From assembly GCA_016946835.1 (NCBI GenBank), contig JACVTC010000241.1, positions 50,001-106,556 of the forward strand: a stretch of 56,556 bases of DNA. The letters are read 5' to 3'. This document shows, one piece after another, positions 39,959 to 54,098 of the stretch. Origin of the DNA: Neocallimastix lanati (nom. inval.) (Eukaryota; Neocallimastigomycota; Neocallimastigomycetes; Neocallimastigales; Neocallimastigaceae). The notes beneath the pieces were generated by a model, which saw only the letters and a list, made by a program, of their open reading frames with translations, did no database searches and was not told the DNA's origin. The position numbers were made by a program, and so were the translations under genes. Position 1 is the first letter of the stretch; each line of letters begins with the position of its first letter.

Positions 39959-41287
39959 ATGAACGTTCTTGTATATTCAGGTGAAGGTGCCTCCCAAGAT
40001 AGTGTTGATTATACTATTTATACCTTAAAACAATTCATTTCTGAGAATTATGATATAATTAAGGTAGATGATAAAATCCTAATTACTCAATATTGGGAAG
40101 ATTCAACCAAATTACTTGTTATTCCAGGTGGAAGAGATCTTCCATATGTTAATAAATTAGGAAGTAAAGGCATGGAAAGAATCAGAAAATATGTAAATGA
40201 CAGAGGTGGAAAATATTTAGGTATTGGTGCTGGAGCATATTTTGGTGCATCAAATATTGAATTCGAAATGAATAGACCCGATTATAAGGTTGAAGGTCAA
40301 AGAGAATTAAAGTTCTTTAATGGTACTGCAAAGGGAAGTGCAATGAATCCATTTTATTATGATAGTGAGGAGAGTGCTTTATCTCCAAAAATTCATTTAC
40401 CATTATTGAATAAAGACGTTAATCTATATTTAAATGGAGGTTGCTTCTTTGATATTAATGAAAAAGAAAAAGTATCAAATGAACTTAATATACTTGGTAC
40501 CTATACAACTAAATGTTTTGATGGTACTGATAATAGACCAGCAATTATTGAAGTCAAAAATGGTAAAGGAAAAGCTATTCTTAGTGGTGTTCATTTTGAA
40601 TATTCCCCAGAACTTATGATCGAAAAAAAGAAGAAAGCACAAGAAGAAGGAAAAGATATATCAAATTTAGAAAAAGTAATTGAAGATATTGAAAAAACAA
40701 ATATGGATCGTATAGAATTTATTAAATCTATTTTTGAGAGATTAGATTTAAAATTAAATAAAGATATTAAGAATTCAATTACTGAAGAAAAAAATAATTA
40801 CCACTTATTATTAATAGGAATGGAAGGTCAATCAAATAAAAAATTTATTGATAATATTTTAGAATCAGATATCAATGAAAATTCTTTAAATGAAAACTAT
40901 TTTTCTTTTAAAGAAAATGTTGAAGAAAAAGATAAAGAAGTTATTTATATTAATAAATTTGAAAATGAGAATCAACTTAAAAATTTTAAGTATTTTAATG
41001 TTAAATACTATCTTGAAAAATTAAAAAATAATTATTGTAATTACAATGAAAATGAACTTAATGAAAAATATTTACCAGGAAGTATTACTTTATATAGTGA
41101 AATATTATCATCAACTCAAACAATATTAAAAAAGTATATTTTTAATATATATATATTAATTATTTTAATATTAAAAAAAAAAAAAAAAAAGTTATTTATA
41201 TTTATTAAAAAAAATTTTTTTCTAATATATATATATATATATATATTATAATAAAACCATTATTTTTGTTATATATAAATATATGAA

Positions 41288-41330
<43 letters not shown>

Positions 41331-41715
41331 TAAAGCATTATTAGGAAAACTTCCACATGGTGCTGTTGCTATTGCATCAAAGCAATGTTCAGGAAGAGGT
41401 AAAAAAAAAAAAAAAAATTAAAATATAGTTTCCTAATATATAATAAATGAATAAATAAATGAATAAATAAAAAGAATAATAAATTATATATTAAATTTAT
41501 TAATAAAATTTAATATTATTTTATACAAAATCATTCAATATAACAGGAAGAAATAAAAATAGTTGGATATCCTCACCAGGAGCTCTTCAATTTACTGTTA
41601 CTCTTCATCATAAAGATATCAGTACTATTTCTTCAATTCAATTTTTAATTGGAATATGTATTGCTAATGCTATTAAATCATTTGATATCTTTAAGGTAAT
41701 AATATTAATTAATTA

Positions 41716-41749
<34 letters not shown>

Positions 41750-42224
41750 TTGAATTTTTTTTTTATAACTTTTATTATTGTCTCTTTATTTAAAAATATT
41801 AAAACCTTTATTAAATTTTATAAATAATTTAATAAATATATTATATATACTTTCCTCTTTTTTTTATTTTTTATTTTATTTCATTTTTTTTTTTTAAAAT
41901 TTTTTTTAAAAAAAAAAATAAATAAATAAAAAGAACGTAAATGTTCATTTAAAATGGCCAAATGATATTTATTTGAAAATTACAGAAAATGGTGAAGAAT
42001 CATTAAAGAAAATTGGAGGAATTTTATCAGAATCAGTTTATGTTAATAACAATTATACTATGTTATTAGGTAAAAATAAAATTATAATAAAATTTTATTA
42101 ATATTATCTTAATTGCATTATATAATATTAAAATATTTTTAAAAATTAATAATCGTAATAAGTAAAAATTTTTTTAACTAGTTTTCATAATATATATACA
42201 ATTATGATAAAAATCAATAAAATA

Positions 42225-42257
<33 letters not shown>

Positions 42258-42830
42258 TAATTAATTAATTAATTAATTAATACTATTAATATTTATTACC
42301 ATTATTATTATTATCATTAATATTTATTATTATTAATTAATTAATTAATAAAATAATGCTATTATTAATTTTTATTATTATTAATTATTTATTTAATGCT
42401 ATTATTAATTTTTTTATTATATTATTTTATATTATTATTATAAATTAATAAAGGTTGTGGTATTAATGTTCATGATCCTTGCCCTACCATGTCATTAGAA
42501 AAGGCTTATAAATTAGCAAATAATCAAGATTTAAATATTTCTACTATCAAGGAAGATCTTCTTGCAAAGATAATGTCGAATTTAGATTCATATTATGAAA
42601 AATTCAAGAAAACTGGATTAAAACCATTTATTGATGAGTATTATCAATTTTGGCTTCACACCAATTCTATTGTTAAGGTTGAAGGTCTTGATGCAAAAAT
42701 TATTGGTATTGATGATTATGGTTGTTTAAGAGTACTTCTTTTAGATGAAGAGCATAAAAATGAAGAAAAAACATTATTACCGGATGGAAATAGTTTTGAT
42801 ATGTTAAAAGGATTAATTTTTTCAAAATAA
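39959..42830 (+). CDS. Biotin--protein ligase (holocarboxylase synthetase)
   Basis: Five exons: 39959-41133, 41328-41398, 41547-41695, 41934-42069 and 42454-42830; phases agree and give 635 residues. The N-terminal ~230 residues are the glutaminase-like BPL_N domain of fungal ligases (VYSGEGASQDSV, VIPGGRDLPYV, YLGIGAGAYFGAS). The catalytic core has the biotinyl-AMP loop GRGRNKNSWISSPGAL (about 413-428), KWPNDIYLK (~472-480) and KIGGILSESVYV; the C-terminal SH3-like domain follows (IIGIDDYGCLRVL). It joins biotin through biotinyl-AMP to the lysine of carboxylases. There is no clear mitochondrial targeting sequence, so it is probably cytosolic. The first exon reads on into intron 1 as low-complexity Ile/Lys/Tyr sequence; the GTATAT donor at 41134 and conserved LLGKLPHGA in exon 2 fix the boundary. 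Confidence 0.95.
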
Positions 42831-43658
42831 ATTTTATTATAATTTTTTTTCACATTTTCTTTTATTATTATTATTATAATTATTTTTTAAAAAAAATATA
42901 TATATATTTTTTTATACTTATTTATATCAAAAGAAATTATAAAATAATTTCTATTTATAAAATTTAAAAAGATTGTAAAACTCTTATTTATTCATAATAA
43001 GTATATAAATTATATAAAAATTTAAAAACTTAAAATTTTATTTATTTATTAAAATTTTAATTTAAATACAGTATCTTTGATATTGATATTTATATTACAT
43101 ATAAATATACTCTTTATTATATTCTTTTTGCATATATAATAAATAAAAAATATACTCTTTATTATATTCTTTTTGCATATATATATTAAATAAAAAAATA
43201 TACTCTTTATTATATTCTTTTTGCATATATATAATAAATAATAAATAAAAAAAAAACAAACATAAAAAAGAAAAAAGAAATTTTTTAAACACTTCTTATT
43301 TTTATATATATTATTTTATTATTATTTTATTTGCTTTTAAATTTATAATTTTTTTTTATATTTTACAAATTTGTTCAAAAAATTTAAAATGAAGGAAAAA
43401 AAAAATTGTAAAGTAGATTACATATTTTATATATTAATTAATTATATACAAAATTAATGGAATTAAGAAAAATATAATGAGAAAAAAAAAATTATATATA
43501 ATAGTTACTTAATTGATTTGTTTAAAAATAATAAAATTTAATACAATAGAAAATAATTTCTTTTTTTTTTTTTTTTTAAAAAAAATTTTTTTGTTCAAAT
43601 TATATAGTTAGGTATATACAAAAATATACCACTACAATATTATTTATTTATTTATTTT
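42831..43658. other. Convergent spacer with a 45-48 bp tandem repeat
   Basis: AT-rich sequence between the ligase 3' end and the small minus-strand gene. It carries three tandem copies of a unit beginning ATACTCTTTATTATATTCTT and containing TTTTGCATATATA, starting at 43107, 43152 and 43200 (periods 45 and 48 bp). A minus-strand frame through the array is a by-product of the repeat. Confidence 0.75.
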
Positions 43659-44018
43659 TTAAATGGAATATTTAACTTCTAAACTCTTTAGATAATCTAT
43701 AAAAAAAAAAAAAAAAACAATAGTTATTATATCAAAAAATTAAATATAATTAGTAAAATTTGTAATAATTTTTTTTAATTAATTAATATAAAATTATTTC
43801 ACTTCAAATTATTTTAATATAATACATACTTGAATCTTATTTTCAACCTGACCCTTTGGAACATACGCAGTTTCATAGTTCAAAATTTCATCATTAATAG
43901 ATCCCCAATTTCCTTTTCCAGCACCCTTTTTTGTTGGTGATCCTCTAAGATCTCTTAAACCACCTCTCTGTAAGTGTTTGTCTTGGCCAGAATATGGAAT
44001 ATGCTTTGTTTTAGTCAT
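43659..44018 (-). CDS. Small Stm1/HABP4-like protein, copy 1
   Basis: Exon 1 (43830-44018) encodes 63 residues: MTKTKHIPYSGQDKHLQRGG, then LRDLRGSPTKKGAGKGNWGS and an acidic segment. The pattern SGQDKH-x-QRGG...KKG-x-GKGNWGS is that of the fungal proteins carrying the HABP4/PAI-RBP1 (Stm1-like) motif, which bind RNA or ribosomes. That family call is moderate. The 3' exon is uncertain: a GTATGT donor follows the Gln at 43830, and acceptors near 43697 (TATAG) or 43686 (AAAG) are possible; the second gives a tail ending SLEVKYSI at 43659. It is a paralogue of the gene at 49257, and unlike it has no intron at the QR-GG position. Confidence 0.75.
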
Positions 44019-47000
44019 CGTTACTCTTGCTTAATTGAATTACTTCTTAAAATATTTTTCTAAAATATTTGCAACTTTTTTTTTTTTTACTGATTATGCT
44101 TTATAAGGATTAATTTATTAATTTCGTATTAATTACAATCAATTAATATTTTTAGTAGTTTAAAGATCCTTTTTTTTCAAAACTAGTATCTTTAAAAATT
44201 TTCAATAATAATAAAACAGTTCCAAATGATTTTTCTAGTTTCTTGTATCTTTCTTTTAAAAAAAATAATAGCTTTTCTTTATAGCAGTTTCCAGATACTC
44301 TTAGTAGATTTTCTTGAAAAATAGTAGTTTTTCTTTATAACGGTTTCAAAATATTTTCTTAATTTTCTTTAGAAATATCAATTTTTTCAATTATTTAAAA
44401 TGTATATTAAACCTTTATCAGTAGAATTTAACACTTCTTGATATTACTTTTCTTTTTTGATTATAACTATTATTTTAGATTTCTTAATACTAATGTTTCT
44501 CTTTTTATATTATATTTAAAAACTTTTTAGATATTATTATTATTTATTTAAATATATATTATTAATATTATTATTTTTTTATCTGATGAAAATTATTTTT
44601 TACGAATTTTTTCATCTTTTTATACTTTTTTTTTCCTTCTTCTTATCAATAACTATTCAATATTCATAATATTGCCCTTCTTTATTATAATTAGTATTCA
44701 ATTTTCTTTTCCATTTTTTAAGTAATAATTATCTGAAAATTAATTTTTCATTCATATCTCAACCAATAAGATTAATTTTAAAAATTCAAAAAATTAAAGT
44801 TTTATAATATTTCATAATTATTATTTAATATAAATAATTTAACATTTTGATCTAGTGATAATAATACCTCACTATAAATATATGCGGTATCTTTTTTTTG
44901 CTATTCATGTGATAAAATATATTCAGTAATATTAAAAATATATATATATATATAATTATAGAACTGTTCGATAATAATTCATTTTTGTATCAATTATATA
45001 TCTAAAATAAACTAATAAAAACAGAAAAACTAAACAAACAATAAAAAAAAAAAAAAAAGAATTATTTAAAATATTATAAACTTATTATAATAATACTTTT
45101 TTATATTTATTATTAATTAATAACTATTGTGATTATAAAAATTGTTTTAAGCATTTAAAAAATAATTAGAAATCTCAGTTTAAAAAAGATTTTTTTTTTT
45201 AAATATATCATATTTTTCATCAAAAGATACACTAATTATTACATATAATTGATTTTAGCTAAATAATCAGTAAATGAAATAGATAAAGTAATCTGTGCTT
45301 CAATCTTAAAATTTTTATTATTCAAGCAATTTTTGATAATCCAAAGAAAAAATTAAAGTTTTGAATATAAATTTTATAAAATATAAAATATAAAATAATA
45401 TAGTATAAAAAAAAAATGTAATAAGACAATAAAAGCCTTTTTTTGGTCTCTTTAATAAAAACTCTCCGACTCAAATATATATTAGTATTCGTACTATTAC
45501 ATTCATATATATTGGCATTTATATATTAAGAAAGTTTTAAAATCTCTTTATTATAATACACTTGGCAATATAATTATACTTTACACTGTATACTTTATAA
45601 CACTTTTAATATGTATTTTTTTTTTAAATTTTAATTACATAATTTATTTTATTAATATATTGTATATATACATATACGTAATATAATATAAATTTTATTG
45701 GTAAATTGTTTTTAATAACGTAATGATTAAATTTTTATTTTGTAATAATATGATGACCATTTTTTAATTTATAAACTATTTAAATTTTTATATAATGATT
45801 AAATATTTAATTATTTAATTATAAAATATTAAAATTGTCATTTATTAATCATATTATTAATAAATTAATATTATAGAATAATATTTAACGAATAACTTTA
45901 AATAACACTAAAATTCAAAAATTTTTCTTTTATAATATCTATAATTAATATTATCTTTATTTTGTTTAGTCTTTTGATATATAATATATATATATTTTTT
46001 TTATTCCCCCTTATTCACATTATTTTATACACAATTATATTTCAATAATTATCGTTTATTTTATGTTTCATCTTCTCAAGAATTCATTTTGATATTTCGA
46101 AATTTAATATTTAATCTATATAACAGAATAGAATTAATAATAAATTTGATTATGGCACTATAATTATTGTTTAAAAATTTTGACTTTCTATTTTTTTATA
46201 TATACAAAATGAATATATCTAAATATGGCCATTGAACAGATATACTATAGGTTTTTTTTTTATTTAATTTTATTATATTTTTACTTTATTTTTTAATGTT
46301 ATTCTTTATTTTATTTTAAAGTATTTAAAATTTAGACAAAATGATTTACATCATTAAAAATATTAATATAAACTTATTTTTAGTTTATTAGGAACAGAAT
46401 ATAAAATTATTAGTTAGCTCATTAACAATGGAATATTAAATTATAATATATATTTTGATAATTTATTTATAATAAAAAAAAGTTATCGAGTTTATGAATT
46501 TACAATTCGCATTAACAAATTTTATTGAAATATATATTTATTTATTTATTTATTTATTTATTTATTATTATTATTATTATATTATTATTATTATTAGTAT
46601 TATTTTTAAAGAGGGAGTTGAGAGGAGTTGAGAGCGTACTGGTATGGCAGTTAATCATACACCCATATTACTATATGGGGAAGACCAAAGTCTTCAGTCT
46701 ATAAAAAAAATTATTTTTAAAGACGATATAAGACTGTATCATTTTCATTTTTTTCATTTTTTTTATTAAAATTTTGATGTATTGCATTTATATATTATTT
46801 ATTATTTATTATTAATTATTAATTATTTATTATTTATTATAATTTATTTAATTATATAATACTTAATTATTATTTACTTATTTATTATTTATTTATTTAT
46901 TATTTATTATTTATTATTTATTATTTATTTATTTATTTATATTTTTAATTTGATTTAATTCTATTATATTTTATTATATTTTTTTTTTATTTAATTTTAC

Positions 47001-49256
47001 TTTATTTTTCTCTACAGCGTGCGTCTAATGAATAAATATGTATTAAAATATTGTAAATTCATTTTAATAAACTTTAATAAGATATTATTCCATAAAACTA
47101 ATTAAAGTTTATTTATTAATATTAAGATTTAAACTTTAATTGCTTTATAAAGTGTAATTATATTTTTAATAATCTCTATCTAAAAATAAACTATTTTGAT
47201 AGATATATATAGAATGAAAAATGTTTAAAAAATTATTTTTAAAAAAAAACTATATATATAATATATAAAAATTAAATAAGGATAAAAATATAAAAAGAAA
47301 AGAAAAAGAGTTTAATACATTATTATTTGTAGAAAAAAAAAACTTATATTACAGTTTTCACATTACATAAAATTAGAATATAGGTAATTATTAATAACAT
47401 ATTAAAGTTAATAATAGAGCCTACTCAGTATTGTTCAATATTTAAAAGAAAAATAATAATAATAAAAATAATTATTTAATTAATATAACTTCTTAAAATT
47501 ATATATATATATATATTCATTTTTAAATAAATAAATAAATAAATAAATAAAAAAAAAAAAAAAAAAAAGATTATTCTTCAATCTAGAGAGGTATAATACA
47601 AAAACAATTAAATATGCTATTTAGAAATAAATAAAAAAATTTTTTATTTAACCTTTATATCATTATTAAAATTTGTTATTATTATTAATTTAACTGTCAT
47701 TGTTATTAATTATTACTGTTAGTAATTAATAATAACAGTTATAATTAATAATAACAGTTATAATTAATAATAACTATTATAAATATTAACATGGATTATT
47801 TATTGCTATTTAAAAATAACAATTTTTATACTATTTAAAATAAAAGTCATCAAATTTTTATAATAGAAAGCTAATCGAAATATATTTATCAGATTTAATA
47901 CTTGTTGCACTATTGATATTGACATTTTTATTAATTATTAATTATTATTAATAATTAATTATTTATTTATTATTTATTTATTTATTATTTATTTATTTAT
48001 TATTATTATTTATAATTTATTGATTGATTATTATTATTTATTATTTATTTATTTATTATTATTATTTATTATTTATTATTTATTTATTTATTATTTATTT
48101 ATTATTTATTTATTTATAAATTTATAATTTTGATAATTTTAATGCAATACATTTAATAATATATTAATAAATTAATATCACTTTTGTTCATAAGATACAA
48201 ATAATAATTAAAAATATTAATAATTATAAAATAATAATTAAAAATAATAATAATTATAAAATAATAATAATAAATAAAATATTTTGTAATATAAAATTAT
48301 TATTATTTTTAAATATTATTTTATTATTTTTAATTAATTTAATTACTTAATAAAGTAATTATTATATACTTTCTTGTATAGTTTTAAACTTTTCATTTTA
48401 AAGTTGTATGATATATTATTCTCTCGTATATTATAATTTTAAAAATAAAAATAAATTATTTAATATATTAAAATAAAAGTAAATTATATAAAATTATTAT
48501 ATACGAAAATATATAAAATAATACAAAACAAAATATAATAATAATAATAAAAAATATATACATTATTTACATTAAAAAAAAAAAAAAAAAAAGTGCATAT
48601 TCAGGAGGATATTCTCTATTATTTTGTTTTATTTGCTTTTTTTATATACTTTTCTTAAATTTTTTAAATTATATATTATTTTAAAATAATATTATTAGAT
48701 AAATAAATTATTGTTCTTTTTAATTAACTATTACTTTATACACTTTATACTACTAAAAAAAAAAAAAGTATACAGTATTATATGATTTATTTATTTATTT
48801 ATTTAATAGTATGAATTAAATTATTTTTTAAATAAAAGTTATATTTTGGCGGTCATGGTTGAAAACTTAAAAAAGTGTTAAAATTAATTTACTAATTAAA
48901 TATTTATGATCCATAAATAGATCATTTATAAATATAAAAATTAATTTTATAATTAGTTATTAAGAGTTTTTTTTTTTTTTAATTAATAAATAATATTTTA
49001 TTAATTAAATTTTGAATAATTAAAATAAAAATAATTAAAAAATTTAACAATAAAAATTAAAAAATAATATATATAAAAAAAGAATAAATAGAAAAAAAAA
49101 GTACAATTTTTTTTTTTTTGAAATTTTATTATAAATTATTTTTTAATTATATTTATAATTGAAAAAGAAAAAAAAATTAAAAAGTAAAAAAGAAAAATAA
49201 AAATAAGAGACAAATAAAAAAGAACAAAAAGTAAATAATAATAATAATATTTAAAA
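44019..49256. other. 5.2 kb spacer between the two divergent Stm1/HABP4-like copies
   Basis: No gene was recognised. A diverged tandem repeat of roughly 70 bp lies at about 44265-44390 (TAGCTTTTCTTTATAGCAGTTTC and TAGTTTTTCTTTATAACGGTTTC). A structured GC-richer island sits at 46611-46703. TTATTTA-type arrays occupy 46800-46935 and 47940-48115, and a repeated TAATTAATAATAACAGTTAT element lies near 47715-47775. The ends should hold the two promoters. Confidence 0.6.
46611..46703. ncRNA. Candidate structured RNA: GC-richer island with three adjacent hairpins
   Basis: In DNA that is otherwise almost all A/T, this segment begins with a repeated GAG[GA]AGTTGAGAG element and continues into three consecutive perfect stems: GTATG-9 nt-CATAC (46632-46650), CCCATAT-4 nt-ATATGGG (46662-46679) and GAAGAC-4 nt-GTCTTC (46680-46695). 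They are flanked by ACT and AGT that could close a junction. No tRNA T-loop, snRNA or C/D-box pattern was recognised, and the strand is undecided. It might be a small RNA gene or a remnant of a mobile element end. Confidence 0.35.
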
Positions 49257-49757
49257 ATGACTAAAACTAAACATATTCCAATTTCTGGTCAAGATAAGCA
49301 CTTCCAAAGGTAAAGAAAAAATATTATATAAATGATAAAATAAAAATAAAAGATATTATAAAATAAAAATAAATGATATTAATAATAATTAATAATTAAA
49401 TGAAAAATAGATGTGGACTCAGGGATATTAGAGGTTCACCAAATAAAGGTGGAGCTGGTAAAGGTAACTGGGGTTCTATTAATGATGAAATAAAAAACTA
49501 TGAAGAAGCTTATGAACCAAGACAACAACAAGGAAATAAAATTGAGGTAACTATCCCAAAAATTAAATATATTTAAATTAAATTTAATTTATTATAAATA
49601 TAGATATATATCACTCAAATAATAACCATTTTATTATATTTTTATTTTATTTTATTTTTTATTACATATAATACATTTTATACATATTAAATAAATAATA
49701 AAAATATAAAAGGTTGTTAATAATGAAGAATACGAAAAAATAAAAAATGCAAAATAA
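49257..49757 (+). CDS. Small Stm1/HABP4-like protein, copy 2
   Basis: Three exons: 49257-49309, 49411-49546 and 49713-49757; phases agree and give 77 residues. The protein starts MTKTKHIPISGQDKHFQR, continues CGLRDIRGSPNKGGAGKGNW and ends NKIEVVNNEEYEKIKNAK. It matches copy 1 through the conserved SGQDKH...GLRD-x-RGSP...GAGKGNWGSINDEI core. Intron 1 interrupts the gene at the Gln-Arg junction where copy 1 is continuous, and it replaces the first Gly of QRGG with Cys. The family has short, basic, disordered RNA- or ribosome-associated proteins; this role is inferred from the motif only. Intron 2 has a GTAACT donor. Confidence 0.82.
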
Positions 49758-50545
49758 AAAAATAATGAAAAATGTGTATAAACAGTAATTTTTTAAAAAA
49801 AAAAAAATCTTATATATACCTACCATAATTGTGAAGGAAAAATACAAAATATGTATTTATCGAAAAAATAAAATATTAATAAAAATATTATATAAATTAT
49901 ATATATAATAAAATAAAATAAATATAAAAAAAAATAATAAAAAATAAAAAAAAAAAAATAAAAATTAAATAAACATTTTTAAAAATATGTGTATATTAAA
50001 ATTAAAAATATAATTATTTGATAGAAGGAACTATTGTAAAATTTTTAATATATATTGAAAGGTTTTTTAGTAAAGAGAAAAAAAAAATGATAAATAATAA
50101 AAATAAGTAATAATAATTATTATATCTTTTCATAATACATATAAGCAAGGTTAAAAATTAAAAAAAAAAAATGGTAGTATAATAGAATATTTTATTTTGG
50201 TAAAATATTTTTTTATATAAAGTTTGGTTTAATTTTAAAGTTATAAAAGCTATTACATATAATATGTTAACTTTTTTTATCTAAATATCATTATTATAAT
50301 ATGATAATTGTTATATGTATTATTAATTATTAATAGTCATATTATTAATTAACATTATTATTATATTAATTATTACTATTAACGTTAGTAATATTATTAT
50401 AAATAAAATTATAAATATATTACAATAAAAAAGTTTTAAACAATTTTTATCAATTAAAATAATTATATCTTTATCAGTAATTAATGAAAAATTTTATGTT
50501 AAGTTTAAATATTATTATCAAATTATTCCTGAAAAGTGTATTATA

Positions 50546-50587
<42 letters not shown>

Positions 50588-51424
50588 TTTTTTTTGTTAA
50601 ATAATAATTGATCTTGATATATATATATATATATAATATCAATTTATATATTATCATAATGATATGTAATAGTTCTAATAAAATATTTTTTAAATAATAT
50701 TTAAAATTTTACAGATATAAGATAATATATTTATTTAGCAAATTATTAAAATCTCTCTAGTTTATAAATTTTTTTATAAATTATTAAACATTTTATTCCA
50801 TAATGATCAATTATATAATTAAAATGTATATATATATATAATGATATATATTAATCGTTCGTAATACATAAATATATATACTTTAAAATTTGTTTTTTTT
50901 TTTAAAAAATAATATTTATTTATTAATTACAATCTACATGTAATAATATAAAATAATGGTTTAATTATATCAATATTAACAAAACCAAAGATACCAAAAA
51001 AGATATAAAGTATTAACATTGTATAAATAAATAAATAATATATATATATAATAAATAAATTAATAGTAAATAAATAAATAATATATTATAAATAAATTAA
51101 TAGTAAATAAATAATATATAATAAATAAATAATTGTTAATTATAATCAACATTGATTATAATTGTTATAATTGTATTAAATATATATTCCAATATTTTAA
51201 TTATTCTATTAAAAAAAAAAAAAAATTTTTTAATATTAATTATGTTCACTAATAGATTAGATTAAAATTTTAATTATAAAATTAATTAAAATTTTTATTA
51301 TAAATTATATTATTTTTTAATAGTTTTAAATTTAAATTTTTTAGTTTCAAAAAATAAAAAAAAAAAAAAAAACATCAACCTTGGTTTACTGTAATATAGA
51401 AAGTTAATTGAAAATAAAGTAAAA
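49758..51424. other. Spacer between the Stm1/HABP4-like gene and ARPC2
   Basis: AT-rich, with a TTA microsatellite (about 50548-50587) and TAAATAAATAATATAT-type repeats (about 51025-51130). No coding or RNA signal was seen. Both neighbours are on the plus strand, so the right end should be the ARPC2 promoter. Confidence 0.6.
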
Positions 51425-53486
51425 ATGATTTTATTAGAAGTTCATAATAAGATTATTTATGAAAAAATGGCTCAAGCTTTTTCTAGGTAAATTAGAAATA
51501 TAATATTTAATATAATAATAATATTTTATTTATGATTATTATTATATTAAAAAGCAAAAAATACTATTTTAAATAGAATAATAATAATAAATAATAATAA
51601 ATAAATAAATTAAATCAATTAATGTTAAAGAGTGTTAGCAATTATAAATTAAAAAAAGTACAAAAATATCTCTTAATAAAAGAACGCGAAAATTCAAAAT
51701 ATAAGAGCAATCTTTATTTCGTCTAAAAAAGTTATTTATCAACCATTTATATTAAATATACAATATTATGAAAATATTAAAATCATTATATACGCCAAAA
51801 TATTATAAATATTAAAAGGAAAAAATTATATAAAAATATATATTTAATTATAAATTTTGAATAATGAAATTAAAAATAAAATAATGACAGCAATAATAAT
51901 TTTAATAATTTAAAAATATTAAAGTGATAAATATAAAATAAAAAGAGAAAACATTGCTATTGAATTTTATATTAATATTATATGATGATTAATATATATA
52001 TTAATTAAAATATAATAAAAATAAAAACAAAAACAAAAAACAAAAAATAATATTAATTGAACTATACTATTTATATATGTATAAATAATTTTTTTATTGA
52101 AATTTATTATATATATAATGAATATATATATTTATTTAAAATATTTAAATATTTATATACTATATAAATATGACTATTTACTTAATAATGATCTTTTATA
52201 TTTATTATATGTTATAAAAAATATAATTGATATTAATTAGTACTGATGAAAAAGGAGATAATGTTACAGAAGAAATAGCAGATCTTGATGGTGTTTTATA
52301 TCACATAACTTCTTCCAAAAAGGAAGGATATTTTGTTTTATCTATTTCAATGAACGGTTATGCTCAACTTGTTAAGTTTGGTGCAGAAGAAGTTTTAAGA
52401 AGAGAATATGGACCATACATCGTTGATCCAGAAGTTGGTTATAATTTCTCTATTTGTCTTAATCAAGCAGATTTACCACCAACCGAAGAAGAAAGAGGTA
52501 AAATTTACATAAAAAATAATTTTATTGTAATATATTTATATAAATCAGTAATATTAAACATTTAAATTATTTATATGTAATTTTTTAATATTTGTATTTT
52601 TTACTTTATAAAAAATAAAAAAAAATAAAATAAAATAAAACCTTATTTTAATTTAATTATTTTTATATTTATTATTATATAATGCATTAATATTATTCAT
52701 AATGAAAATATAAATTAATACTTTAACAATAATGAAAAAGATGCTTTATACAAAAAATTTTCTCTTTTAAAGAGAAATCTTCTTGCTGCTCCATTTGAAA
52801 AAGCTTTCATAGCTCAAGAAAATAAAGAAACCACTGAAATTATGGAAATTCCATATAGAAATAATGAAAGTATATTTGTATTTGCTCTTCAAGATCATGT
52901 AACAGTTATTTTCTCAACTGAATTCAAAGAAGATACTGATAAAATCTTTGGAAGAGTTTTCTTACAAGTAATAAAAGAATACAATATATATATATATATG
53001 TTATTTAGATATTAGGATATTTGTATAAAAATTTTAAAATGGAAATCATTTATTAATATTTGTAAAAAAATAAATATGATTTTAAAATAAAAAAAAAAAA
53101 ATCAATTGTTGGATTATATTAATCATATTAATAATAATATATATTCACATTTTAAATAAAAAAGGAATTTGCAGATGCAAGAAGACAACCAGCTGTTCAA
53201 ACTGCACCACAAGTTCTTTTTAGTAAGGAACCACCACTTGAATTAAGAAATTTAACTACTTTACGTGATTCAGAAGATATTAACTATGTTACATTCGGTA
53301 TATATAATTTATTAATAATATTATATTTTAAATTAAATTTATAATTTATATTTTATTTTATTCAAATCAAATGAAATAATTATTAATAATTAAATGTTAA
53401 TTTATTTTAATCTTTTTTTTTTTTTTTTTTAATAATTAATATAATACAATACAATACAAAATAATTGTTATATTGAACACTACTAA

Positions 53487-53524
<38 letters not shown>

Positions 53525-54098
53525 AAAATAACAAATAAAAAAAAAAATTATATATTAAAATTATATAGTACTCTTCCCACGTCACTATACTGAAGGTCCA
53601 GTTCGTGAACAAACTATATCTAATATCCCATTATTCCGTGATTATCTTCATTATCATATTAAATGTTCAAAGGCTTATATGCATTCAAGAATGAGAGCTA
53701 GAGTTGATAGTTTCTTAAAGGTATTAAACAGAGCTAAACCAGAAGTTGCTCTTGATCAAATTGAAAAGAAAACCGCTTCGTAAGTTTAATTAACAAATCA
53801 AGAATTACAAAAAACTATATATTATATATATATATATATTTTATTAACTACAGATAGATTAATAATAATACTAATCATACTAATAATAAATTTTAATATG
53901 ATAATTAATAACAATCTTTTTTTATAAATATTTATATATATATATATCTGACTATTTATAATTATTAATTAAATTCTCTTATATATTTATTTATCTATAA
54001 TTTAATTTATTATATTATATCTATTATTTATAACTTTATAATTTTTTATTATAATATTTAATAAAAATAGTGGAAGAACTTTCAAAAAATTCAAATAA
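51425..54098 (+). CDS. ARPC2: Arp2/3 complex subunit 2 (p34-Arc / ARPC2)
   Basis: Six exons: 51425-51486, 52241-52497, 52741-52967, 53165-53297, 53569-53779 and 54071-54098; phases agree and give 305 residues, against 300 in human. Family landmarks run the whole length: [13 protein letters not shown] start; [102 protein letters not shown] and [18 protein letters not shown]; with a C terminus [11 protein letters not shown] like the animal TITGKTFSSR. ARPC2 and ARPC4 form the core that holds Arp2 and Arp3 on the mother filament during branched actin nucleation. The first intron (754 nt) is long for this window. The last exon is only 28 nt; without splicing at the GTAAGT donor the frame would stop after TAS. 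Confidence 0.96.

Noticed and set aside
43095-43292. Minus-strand frame with a repeated MQKEYNKEYIF peptide
   Set aside because: The repeat is a 45-48 bp non-coding tandem repeat between convergent genes; the rest of the frame is low complexity.
46611-46703. Interpretation of the three-hairpin island as a tRNA
   Set aside because: Loops are 9, 4 and 4 nt and there is no TTCRA-type T-loop or 7-bp acceptor stem on either strand.
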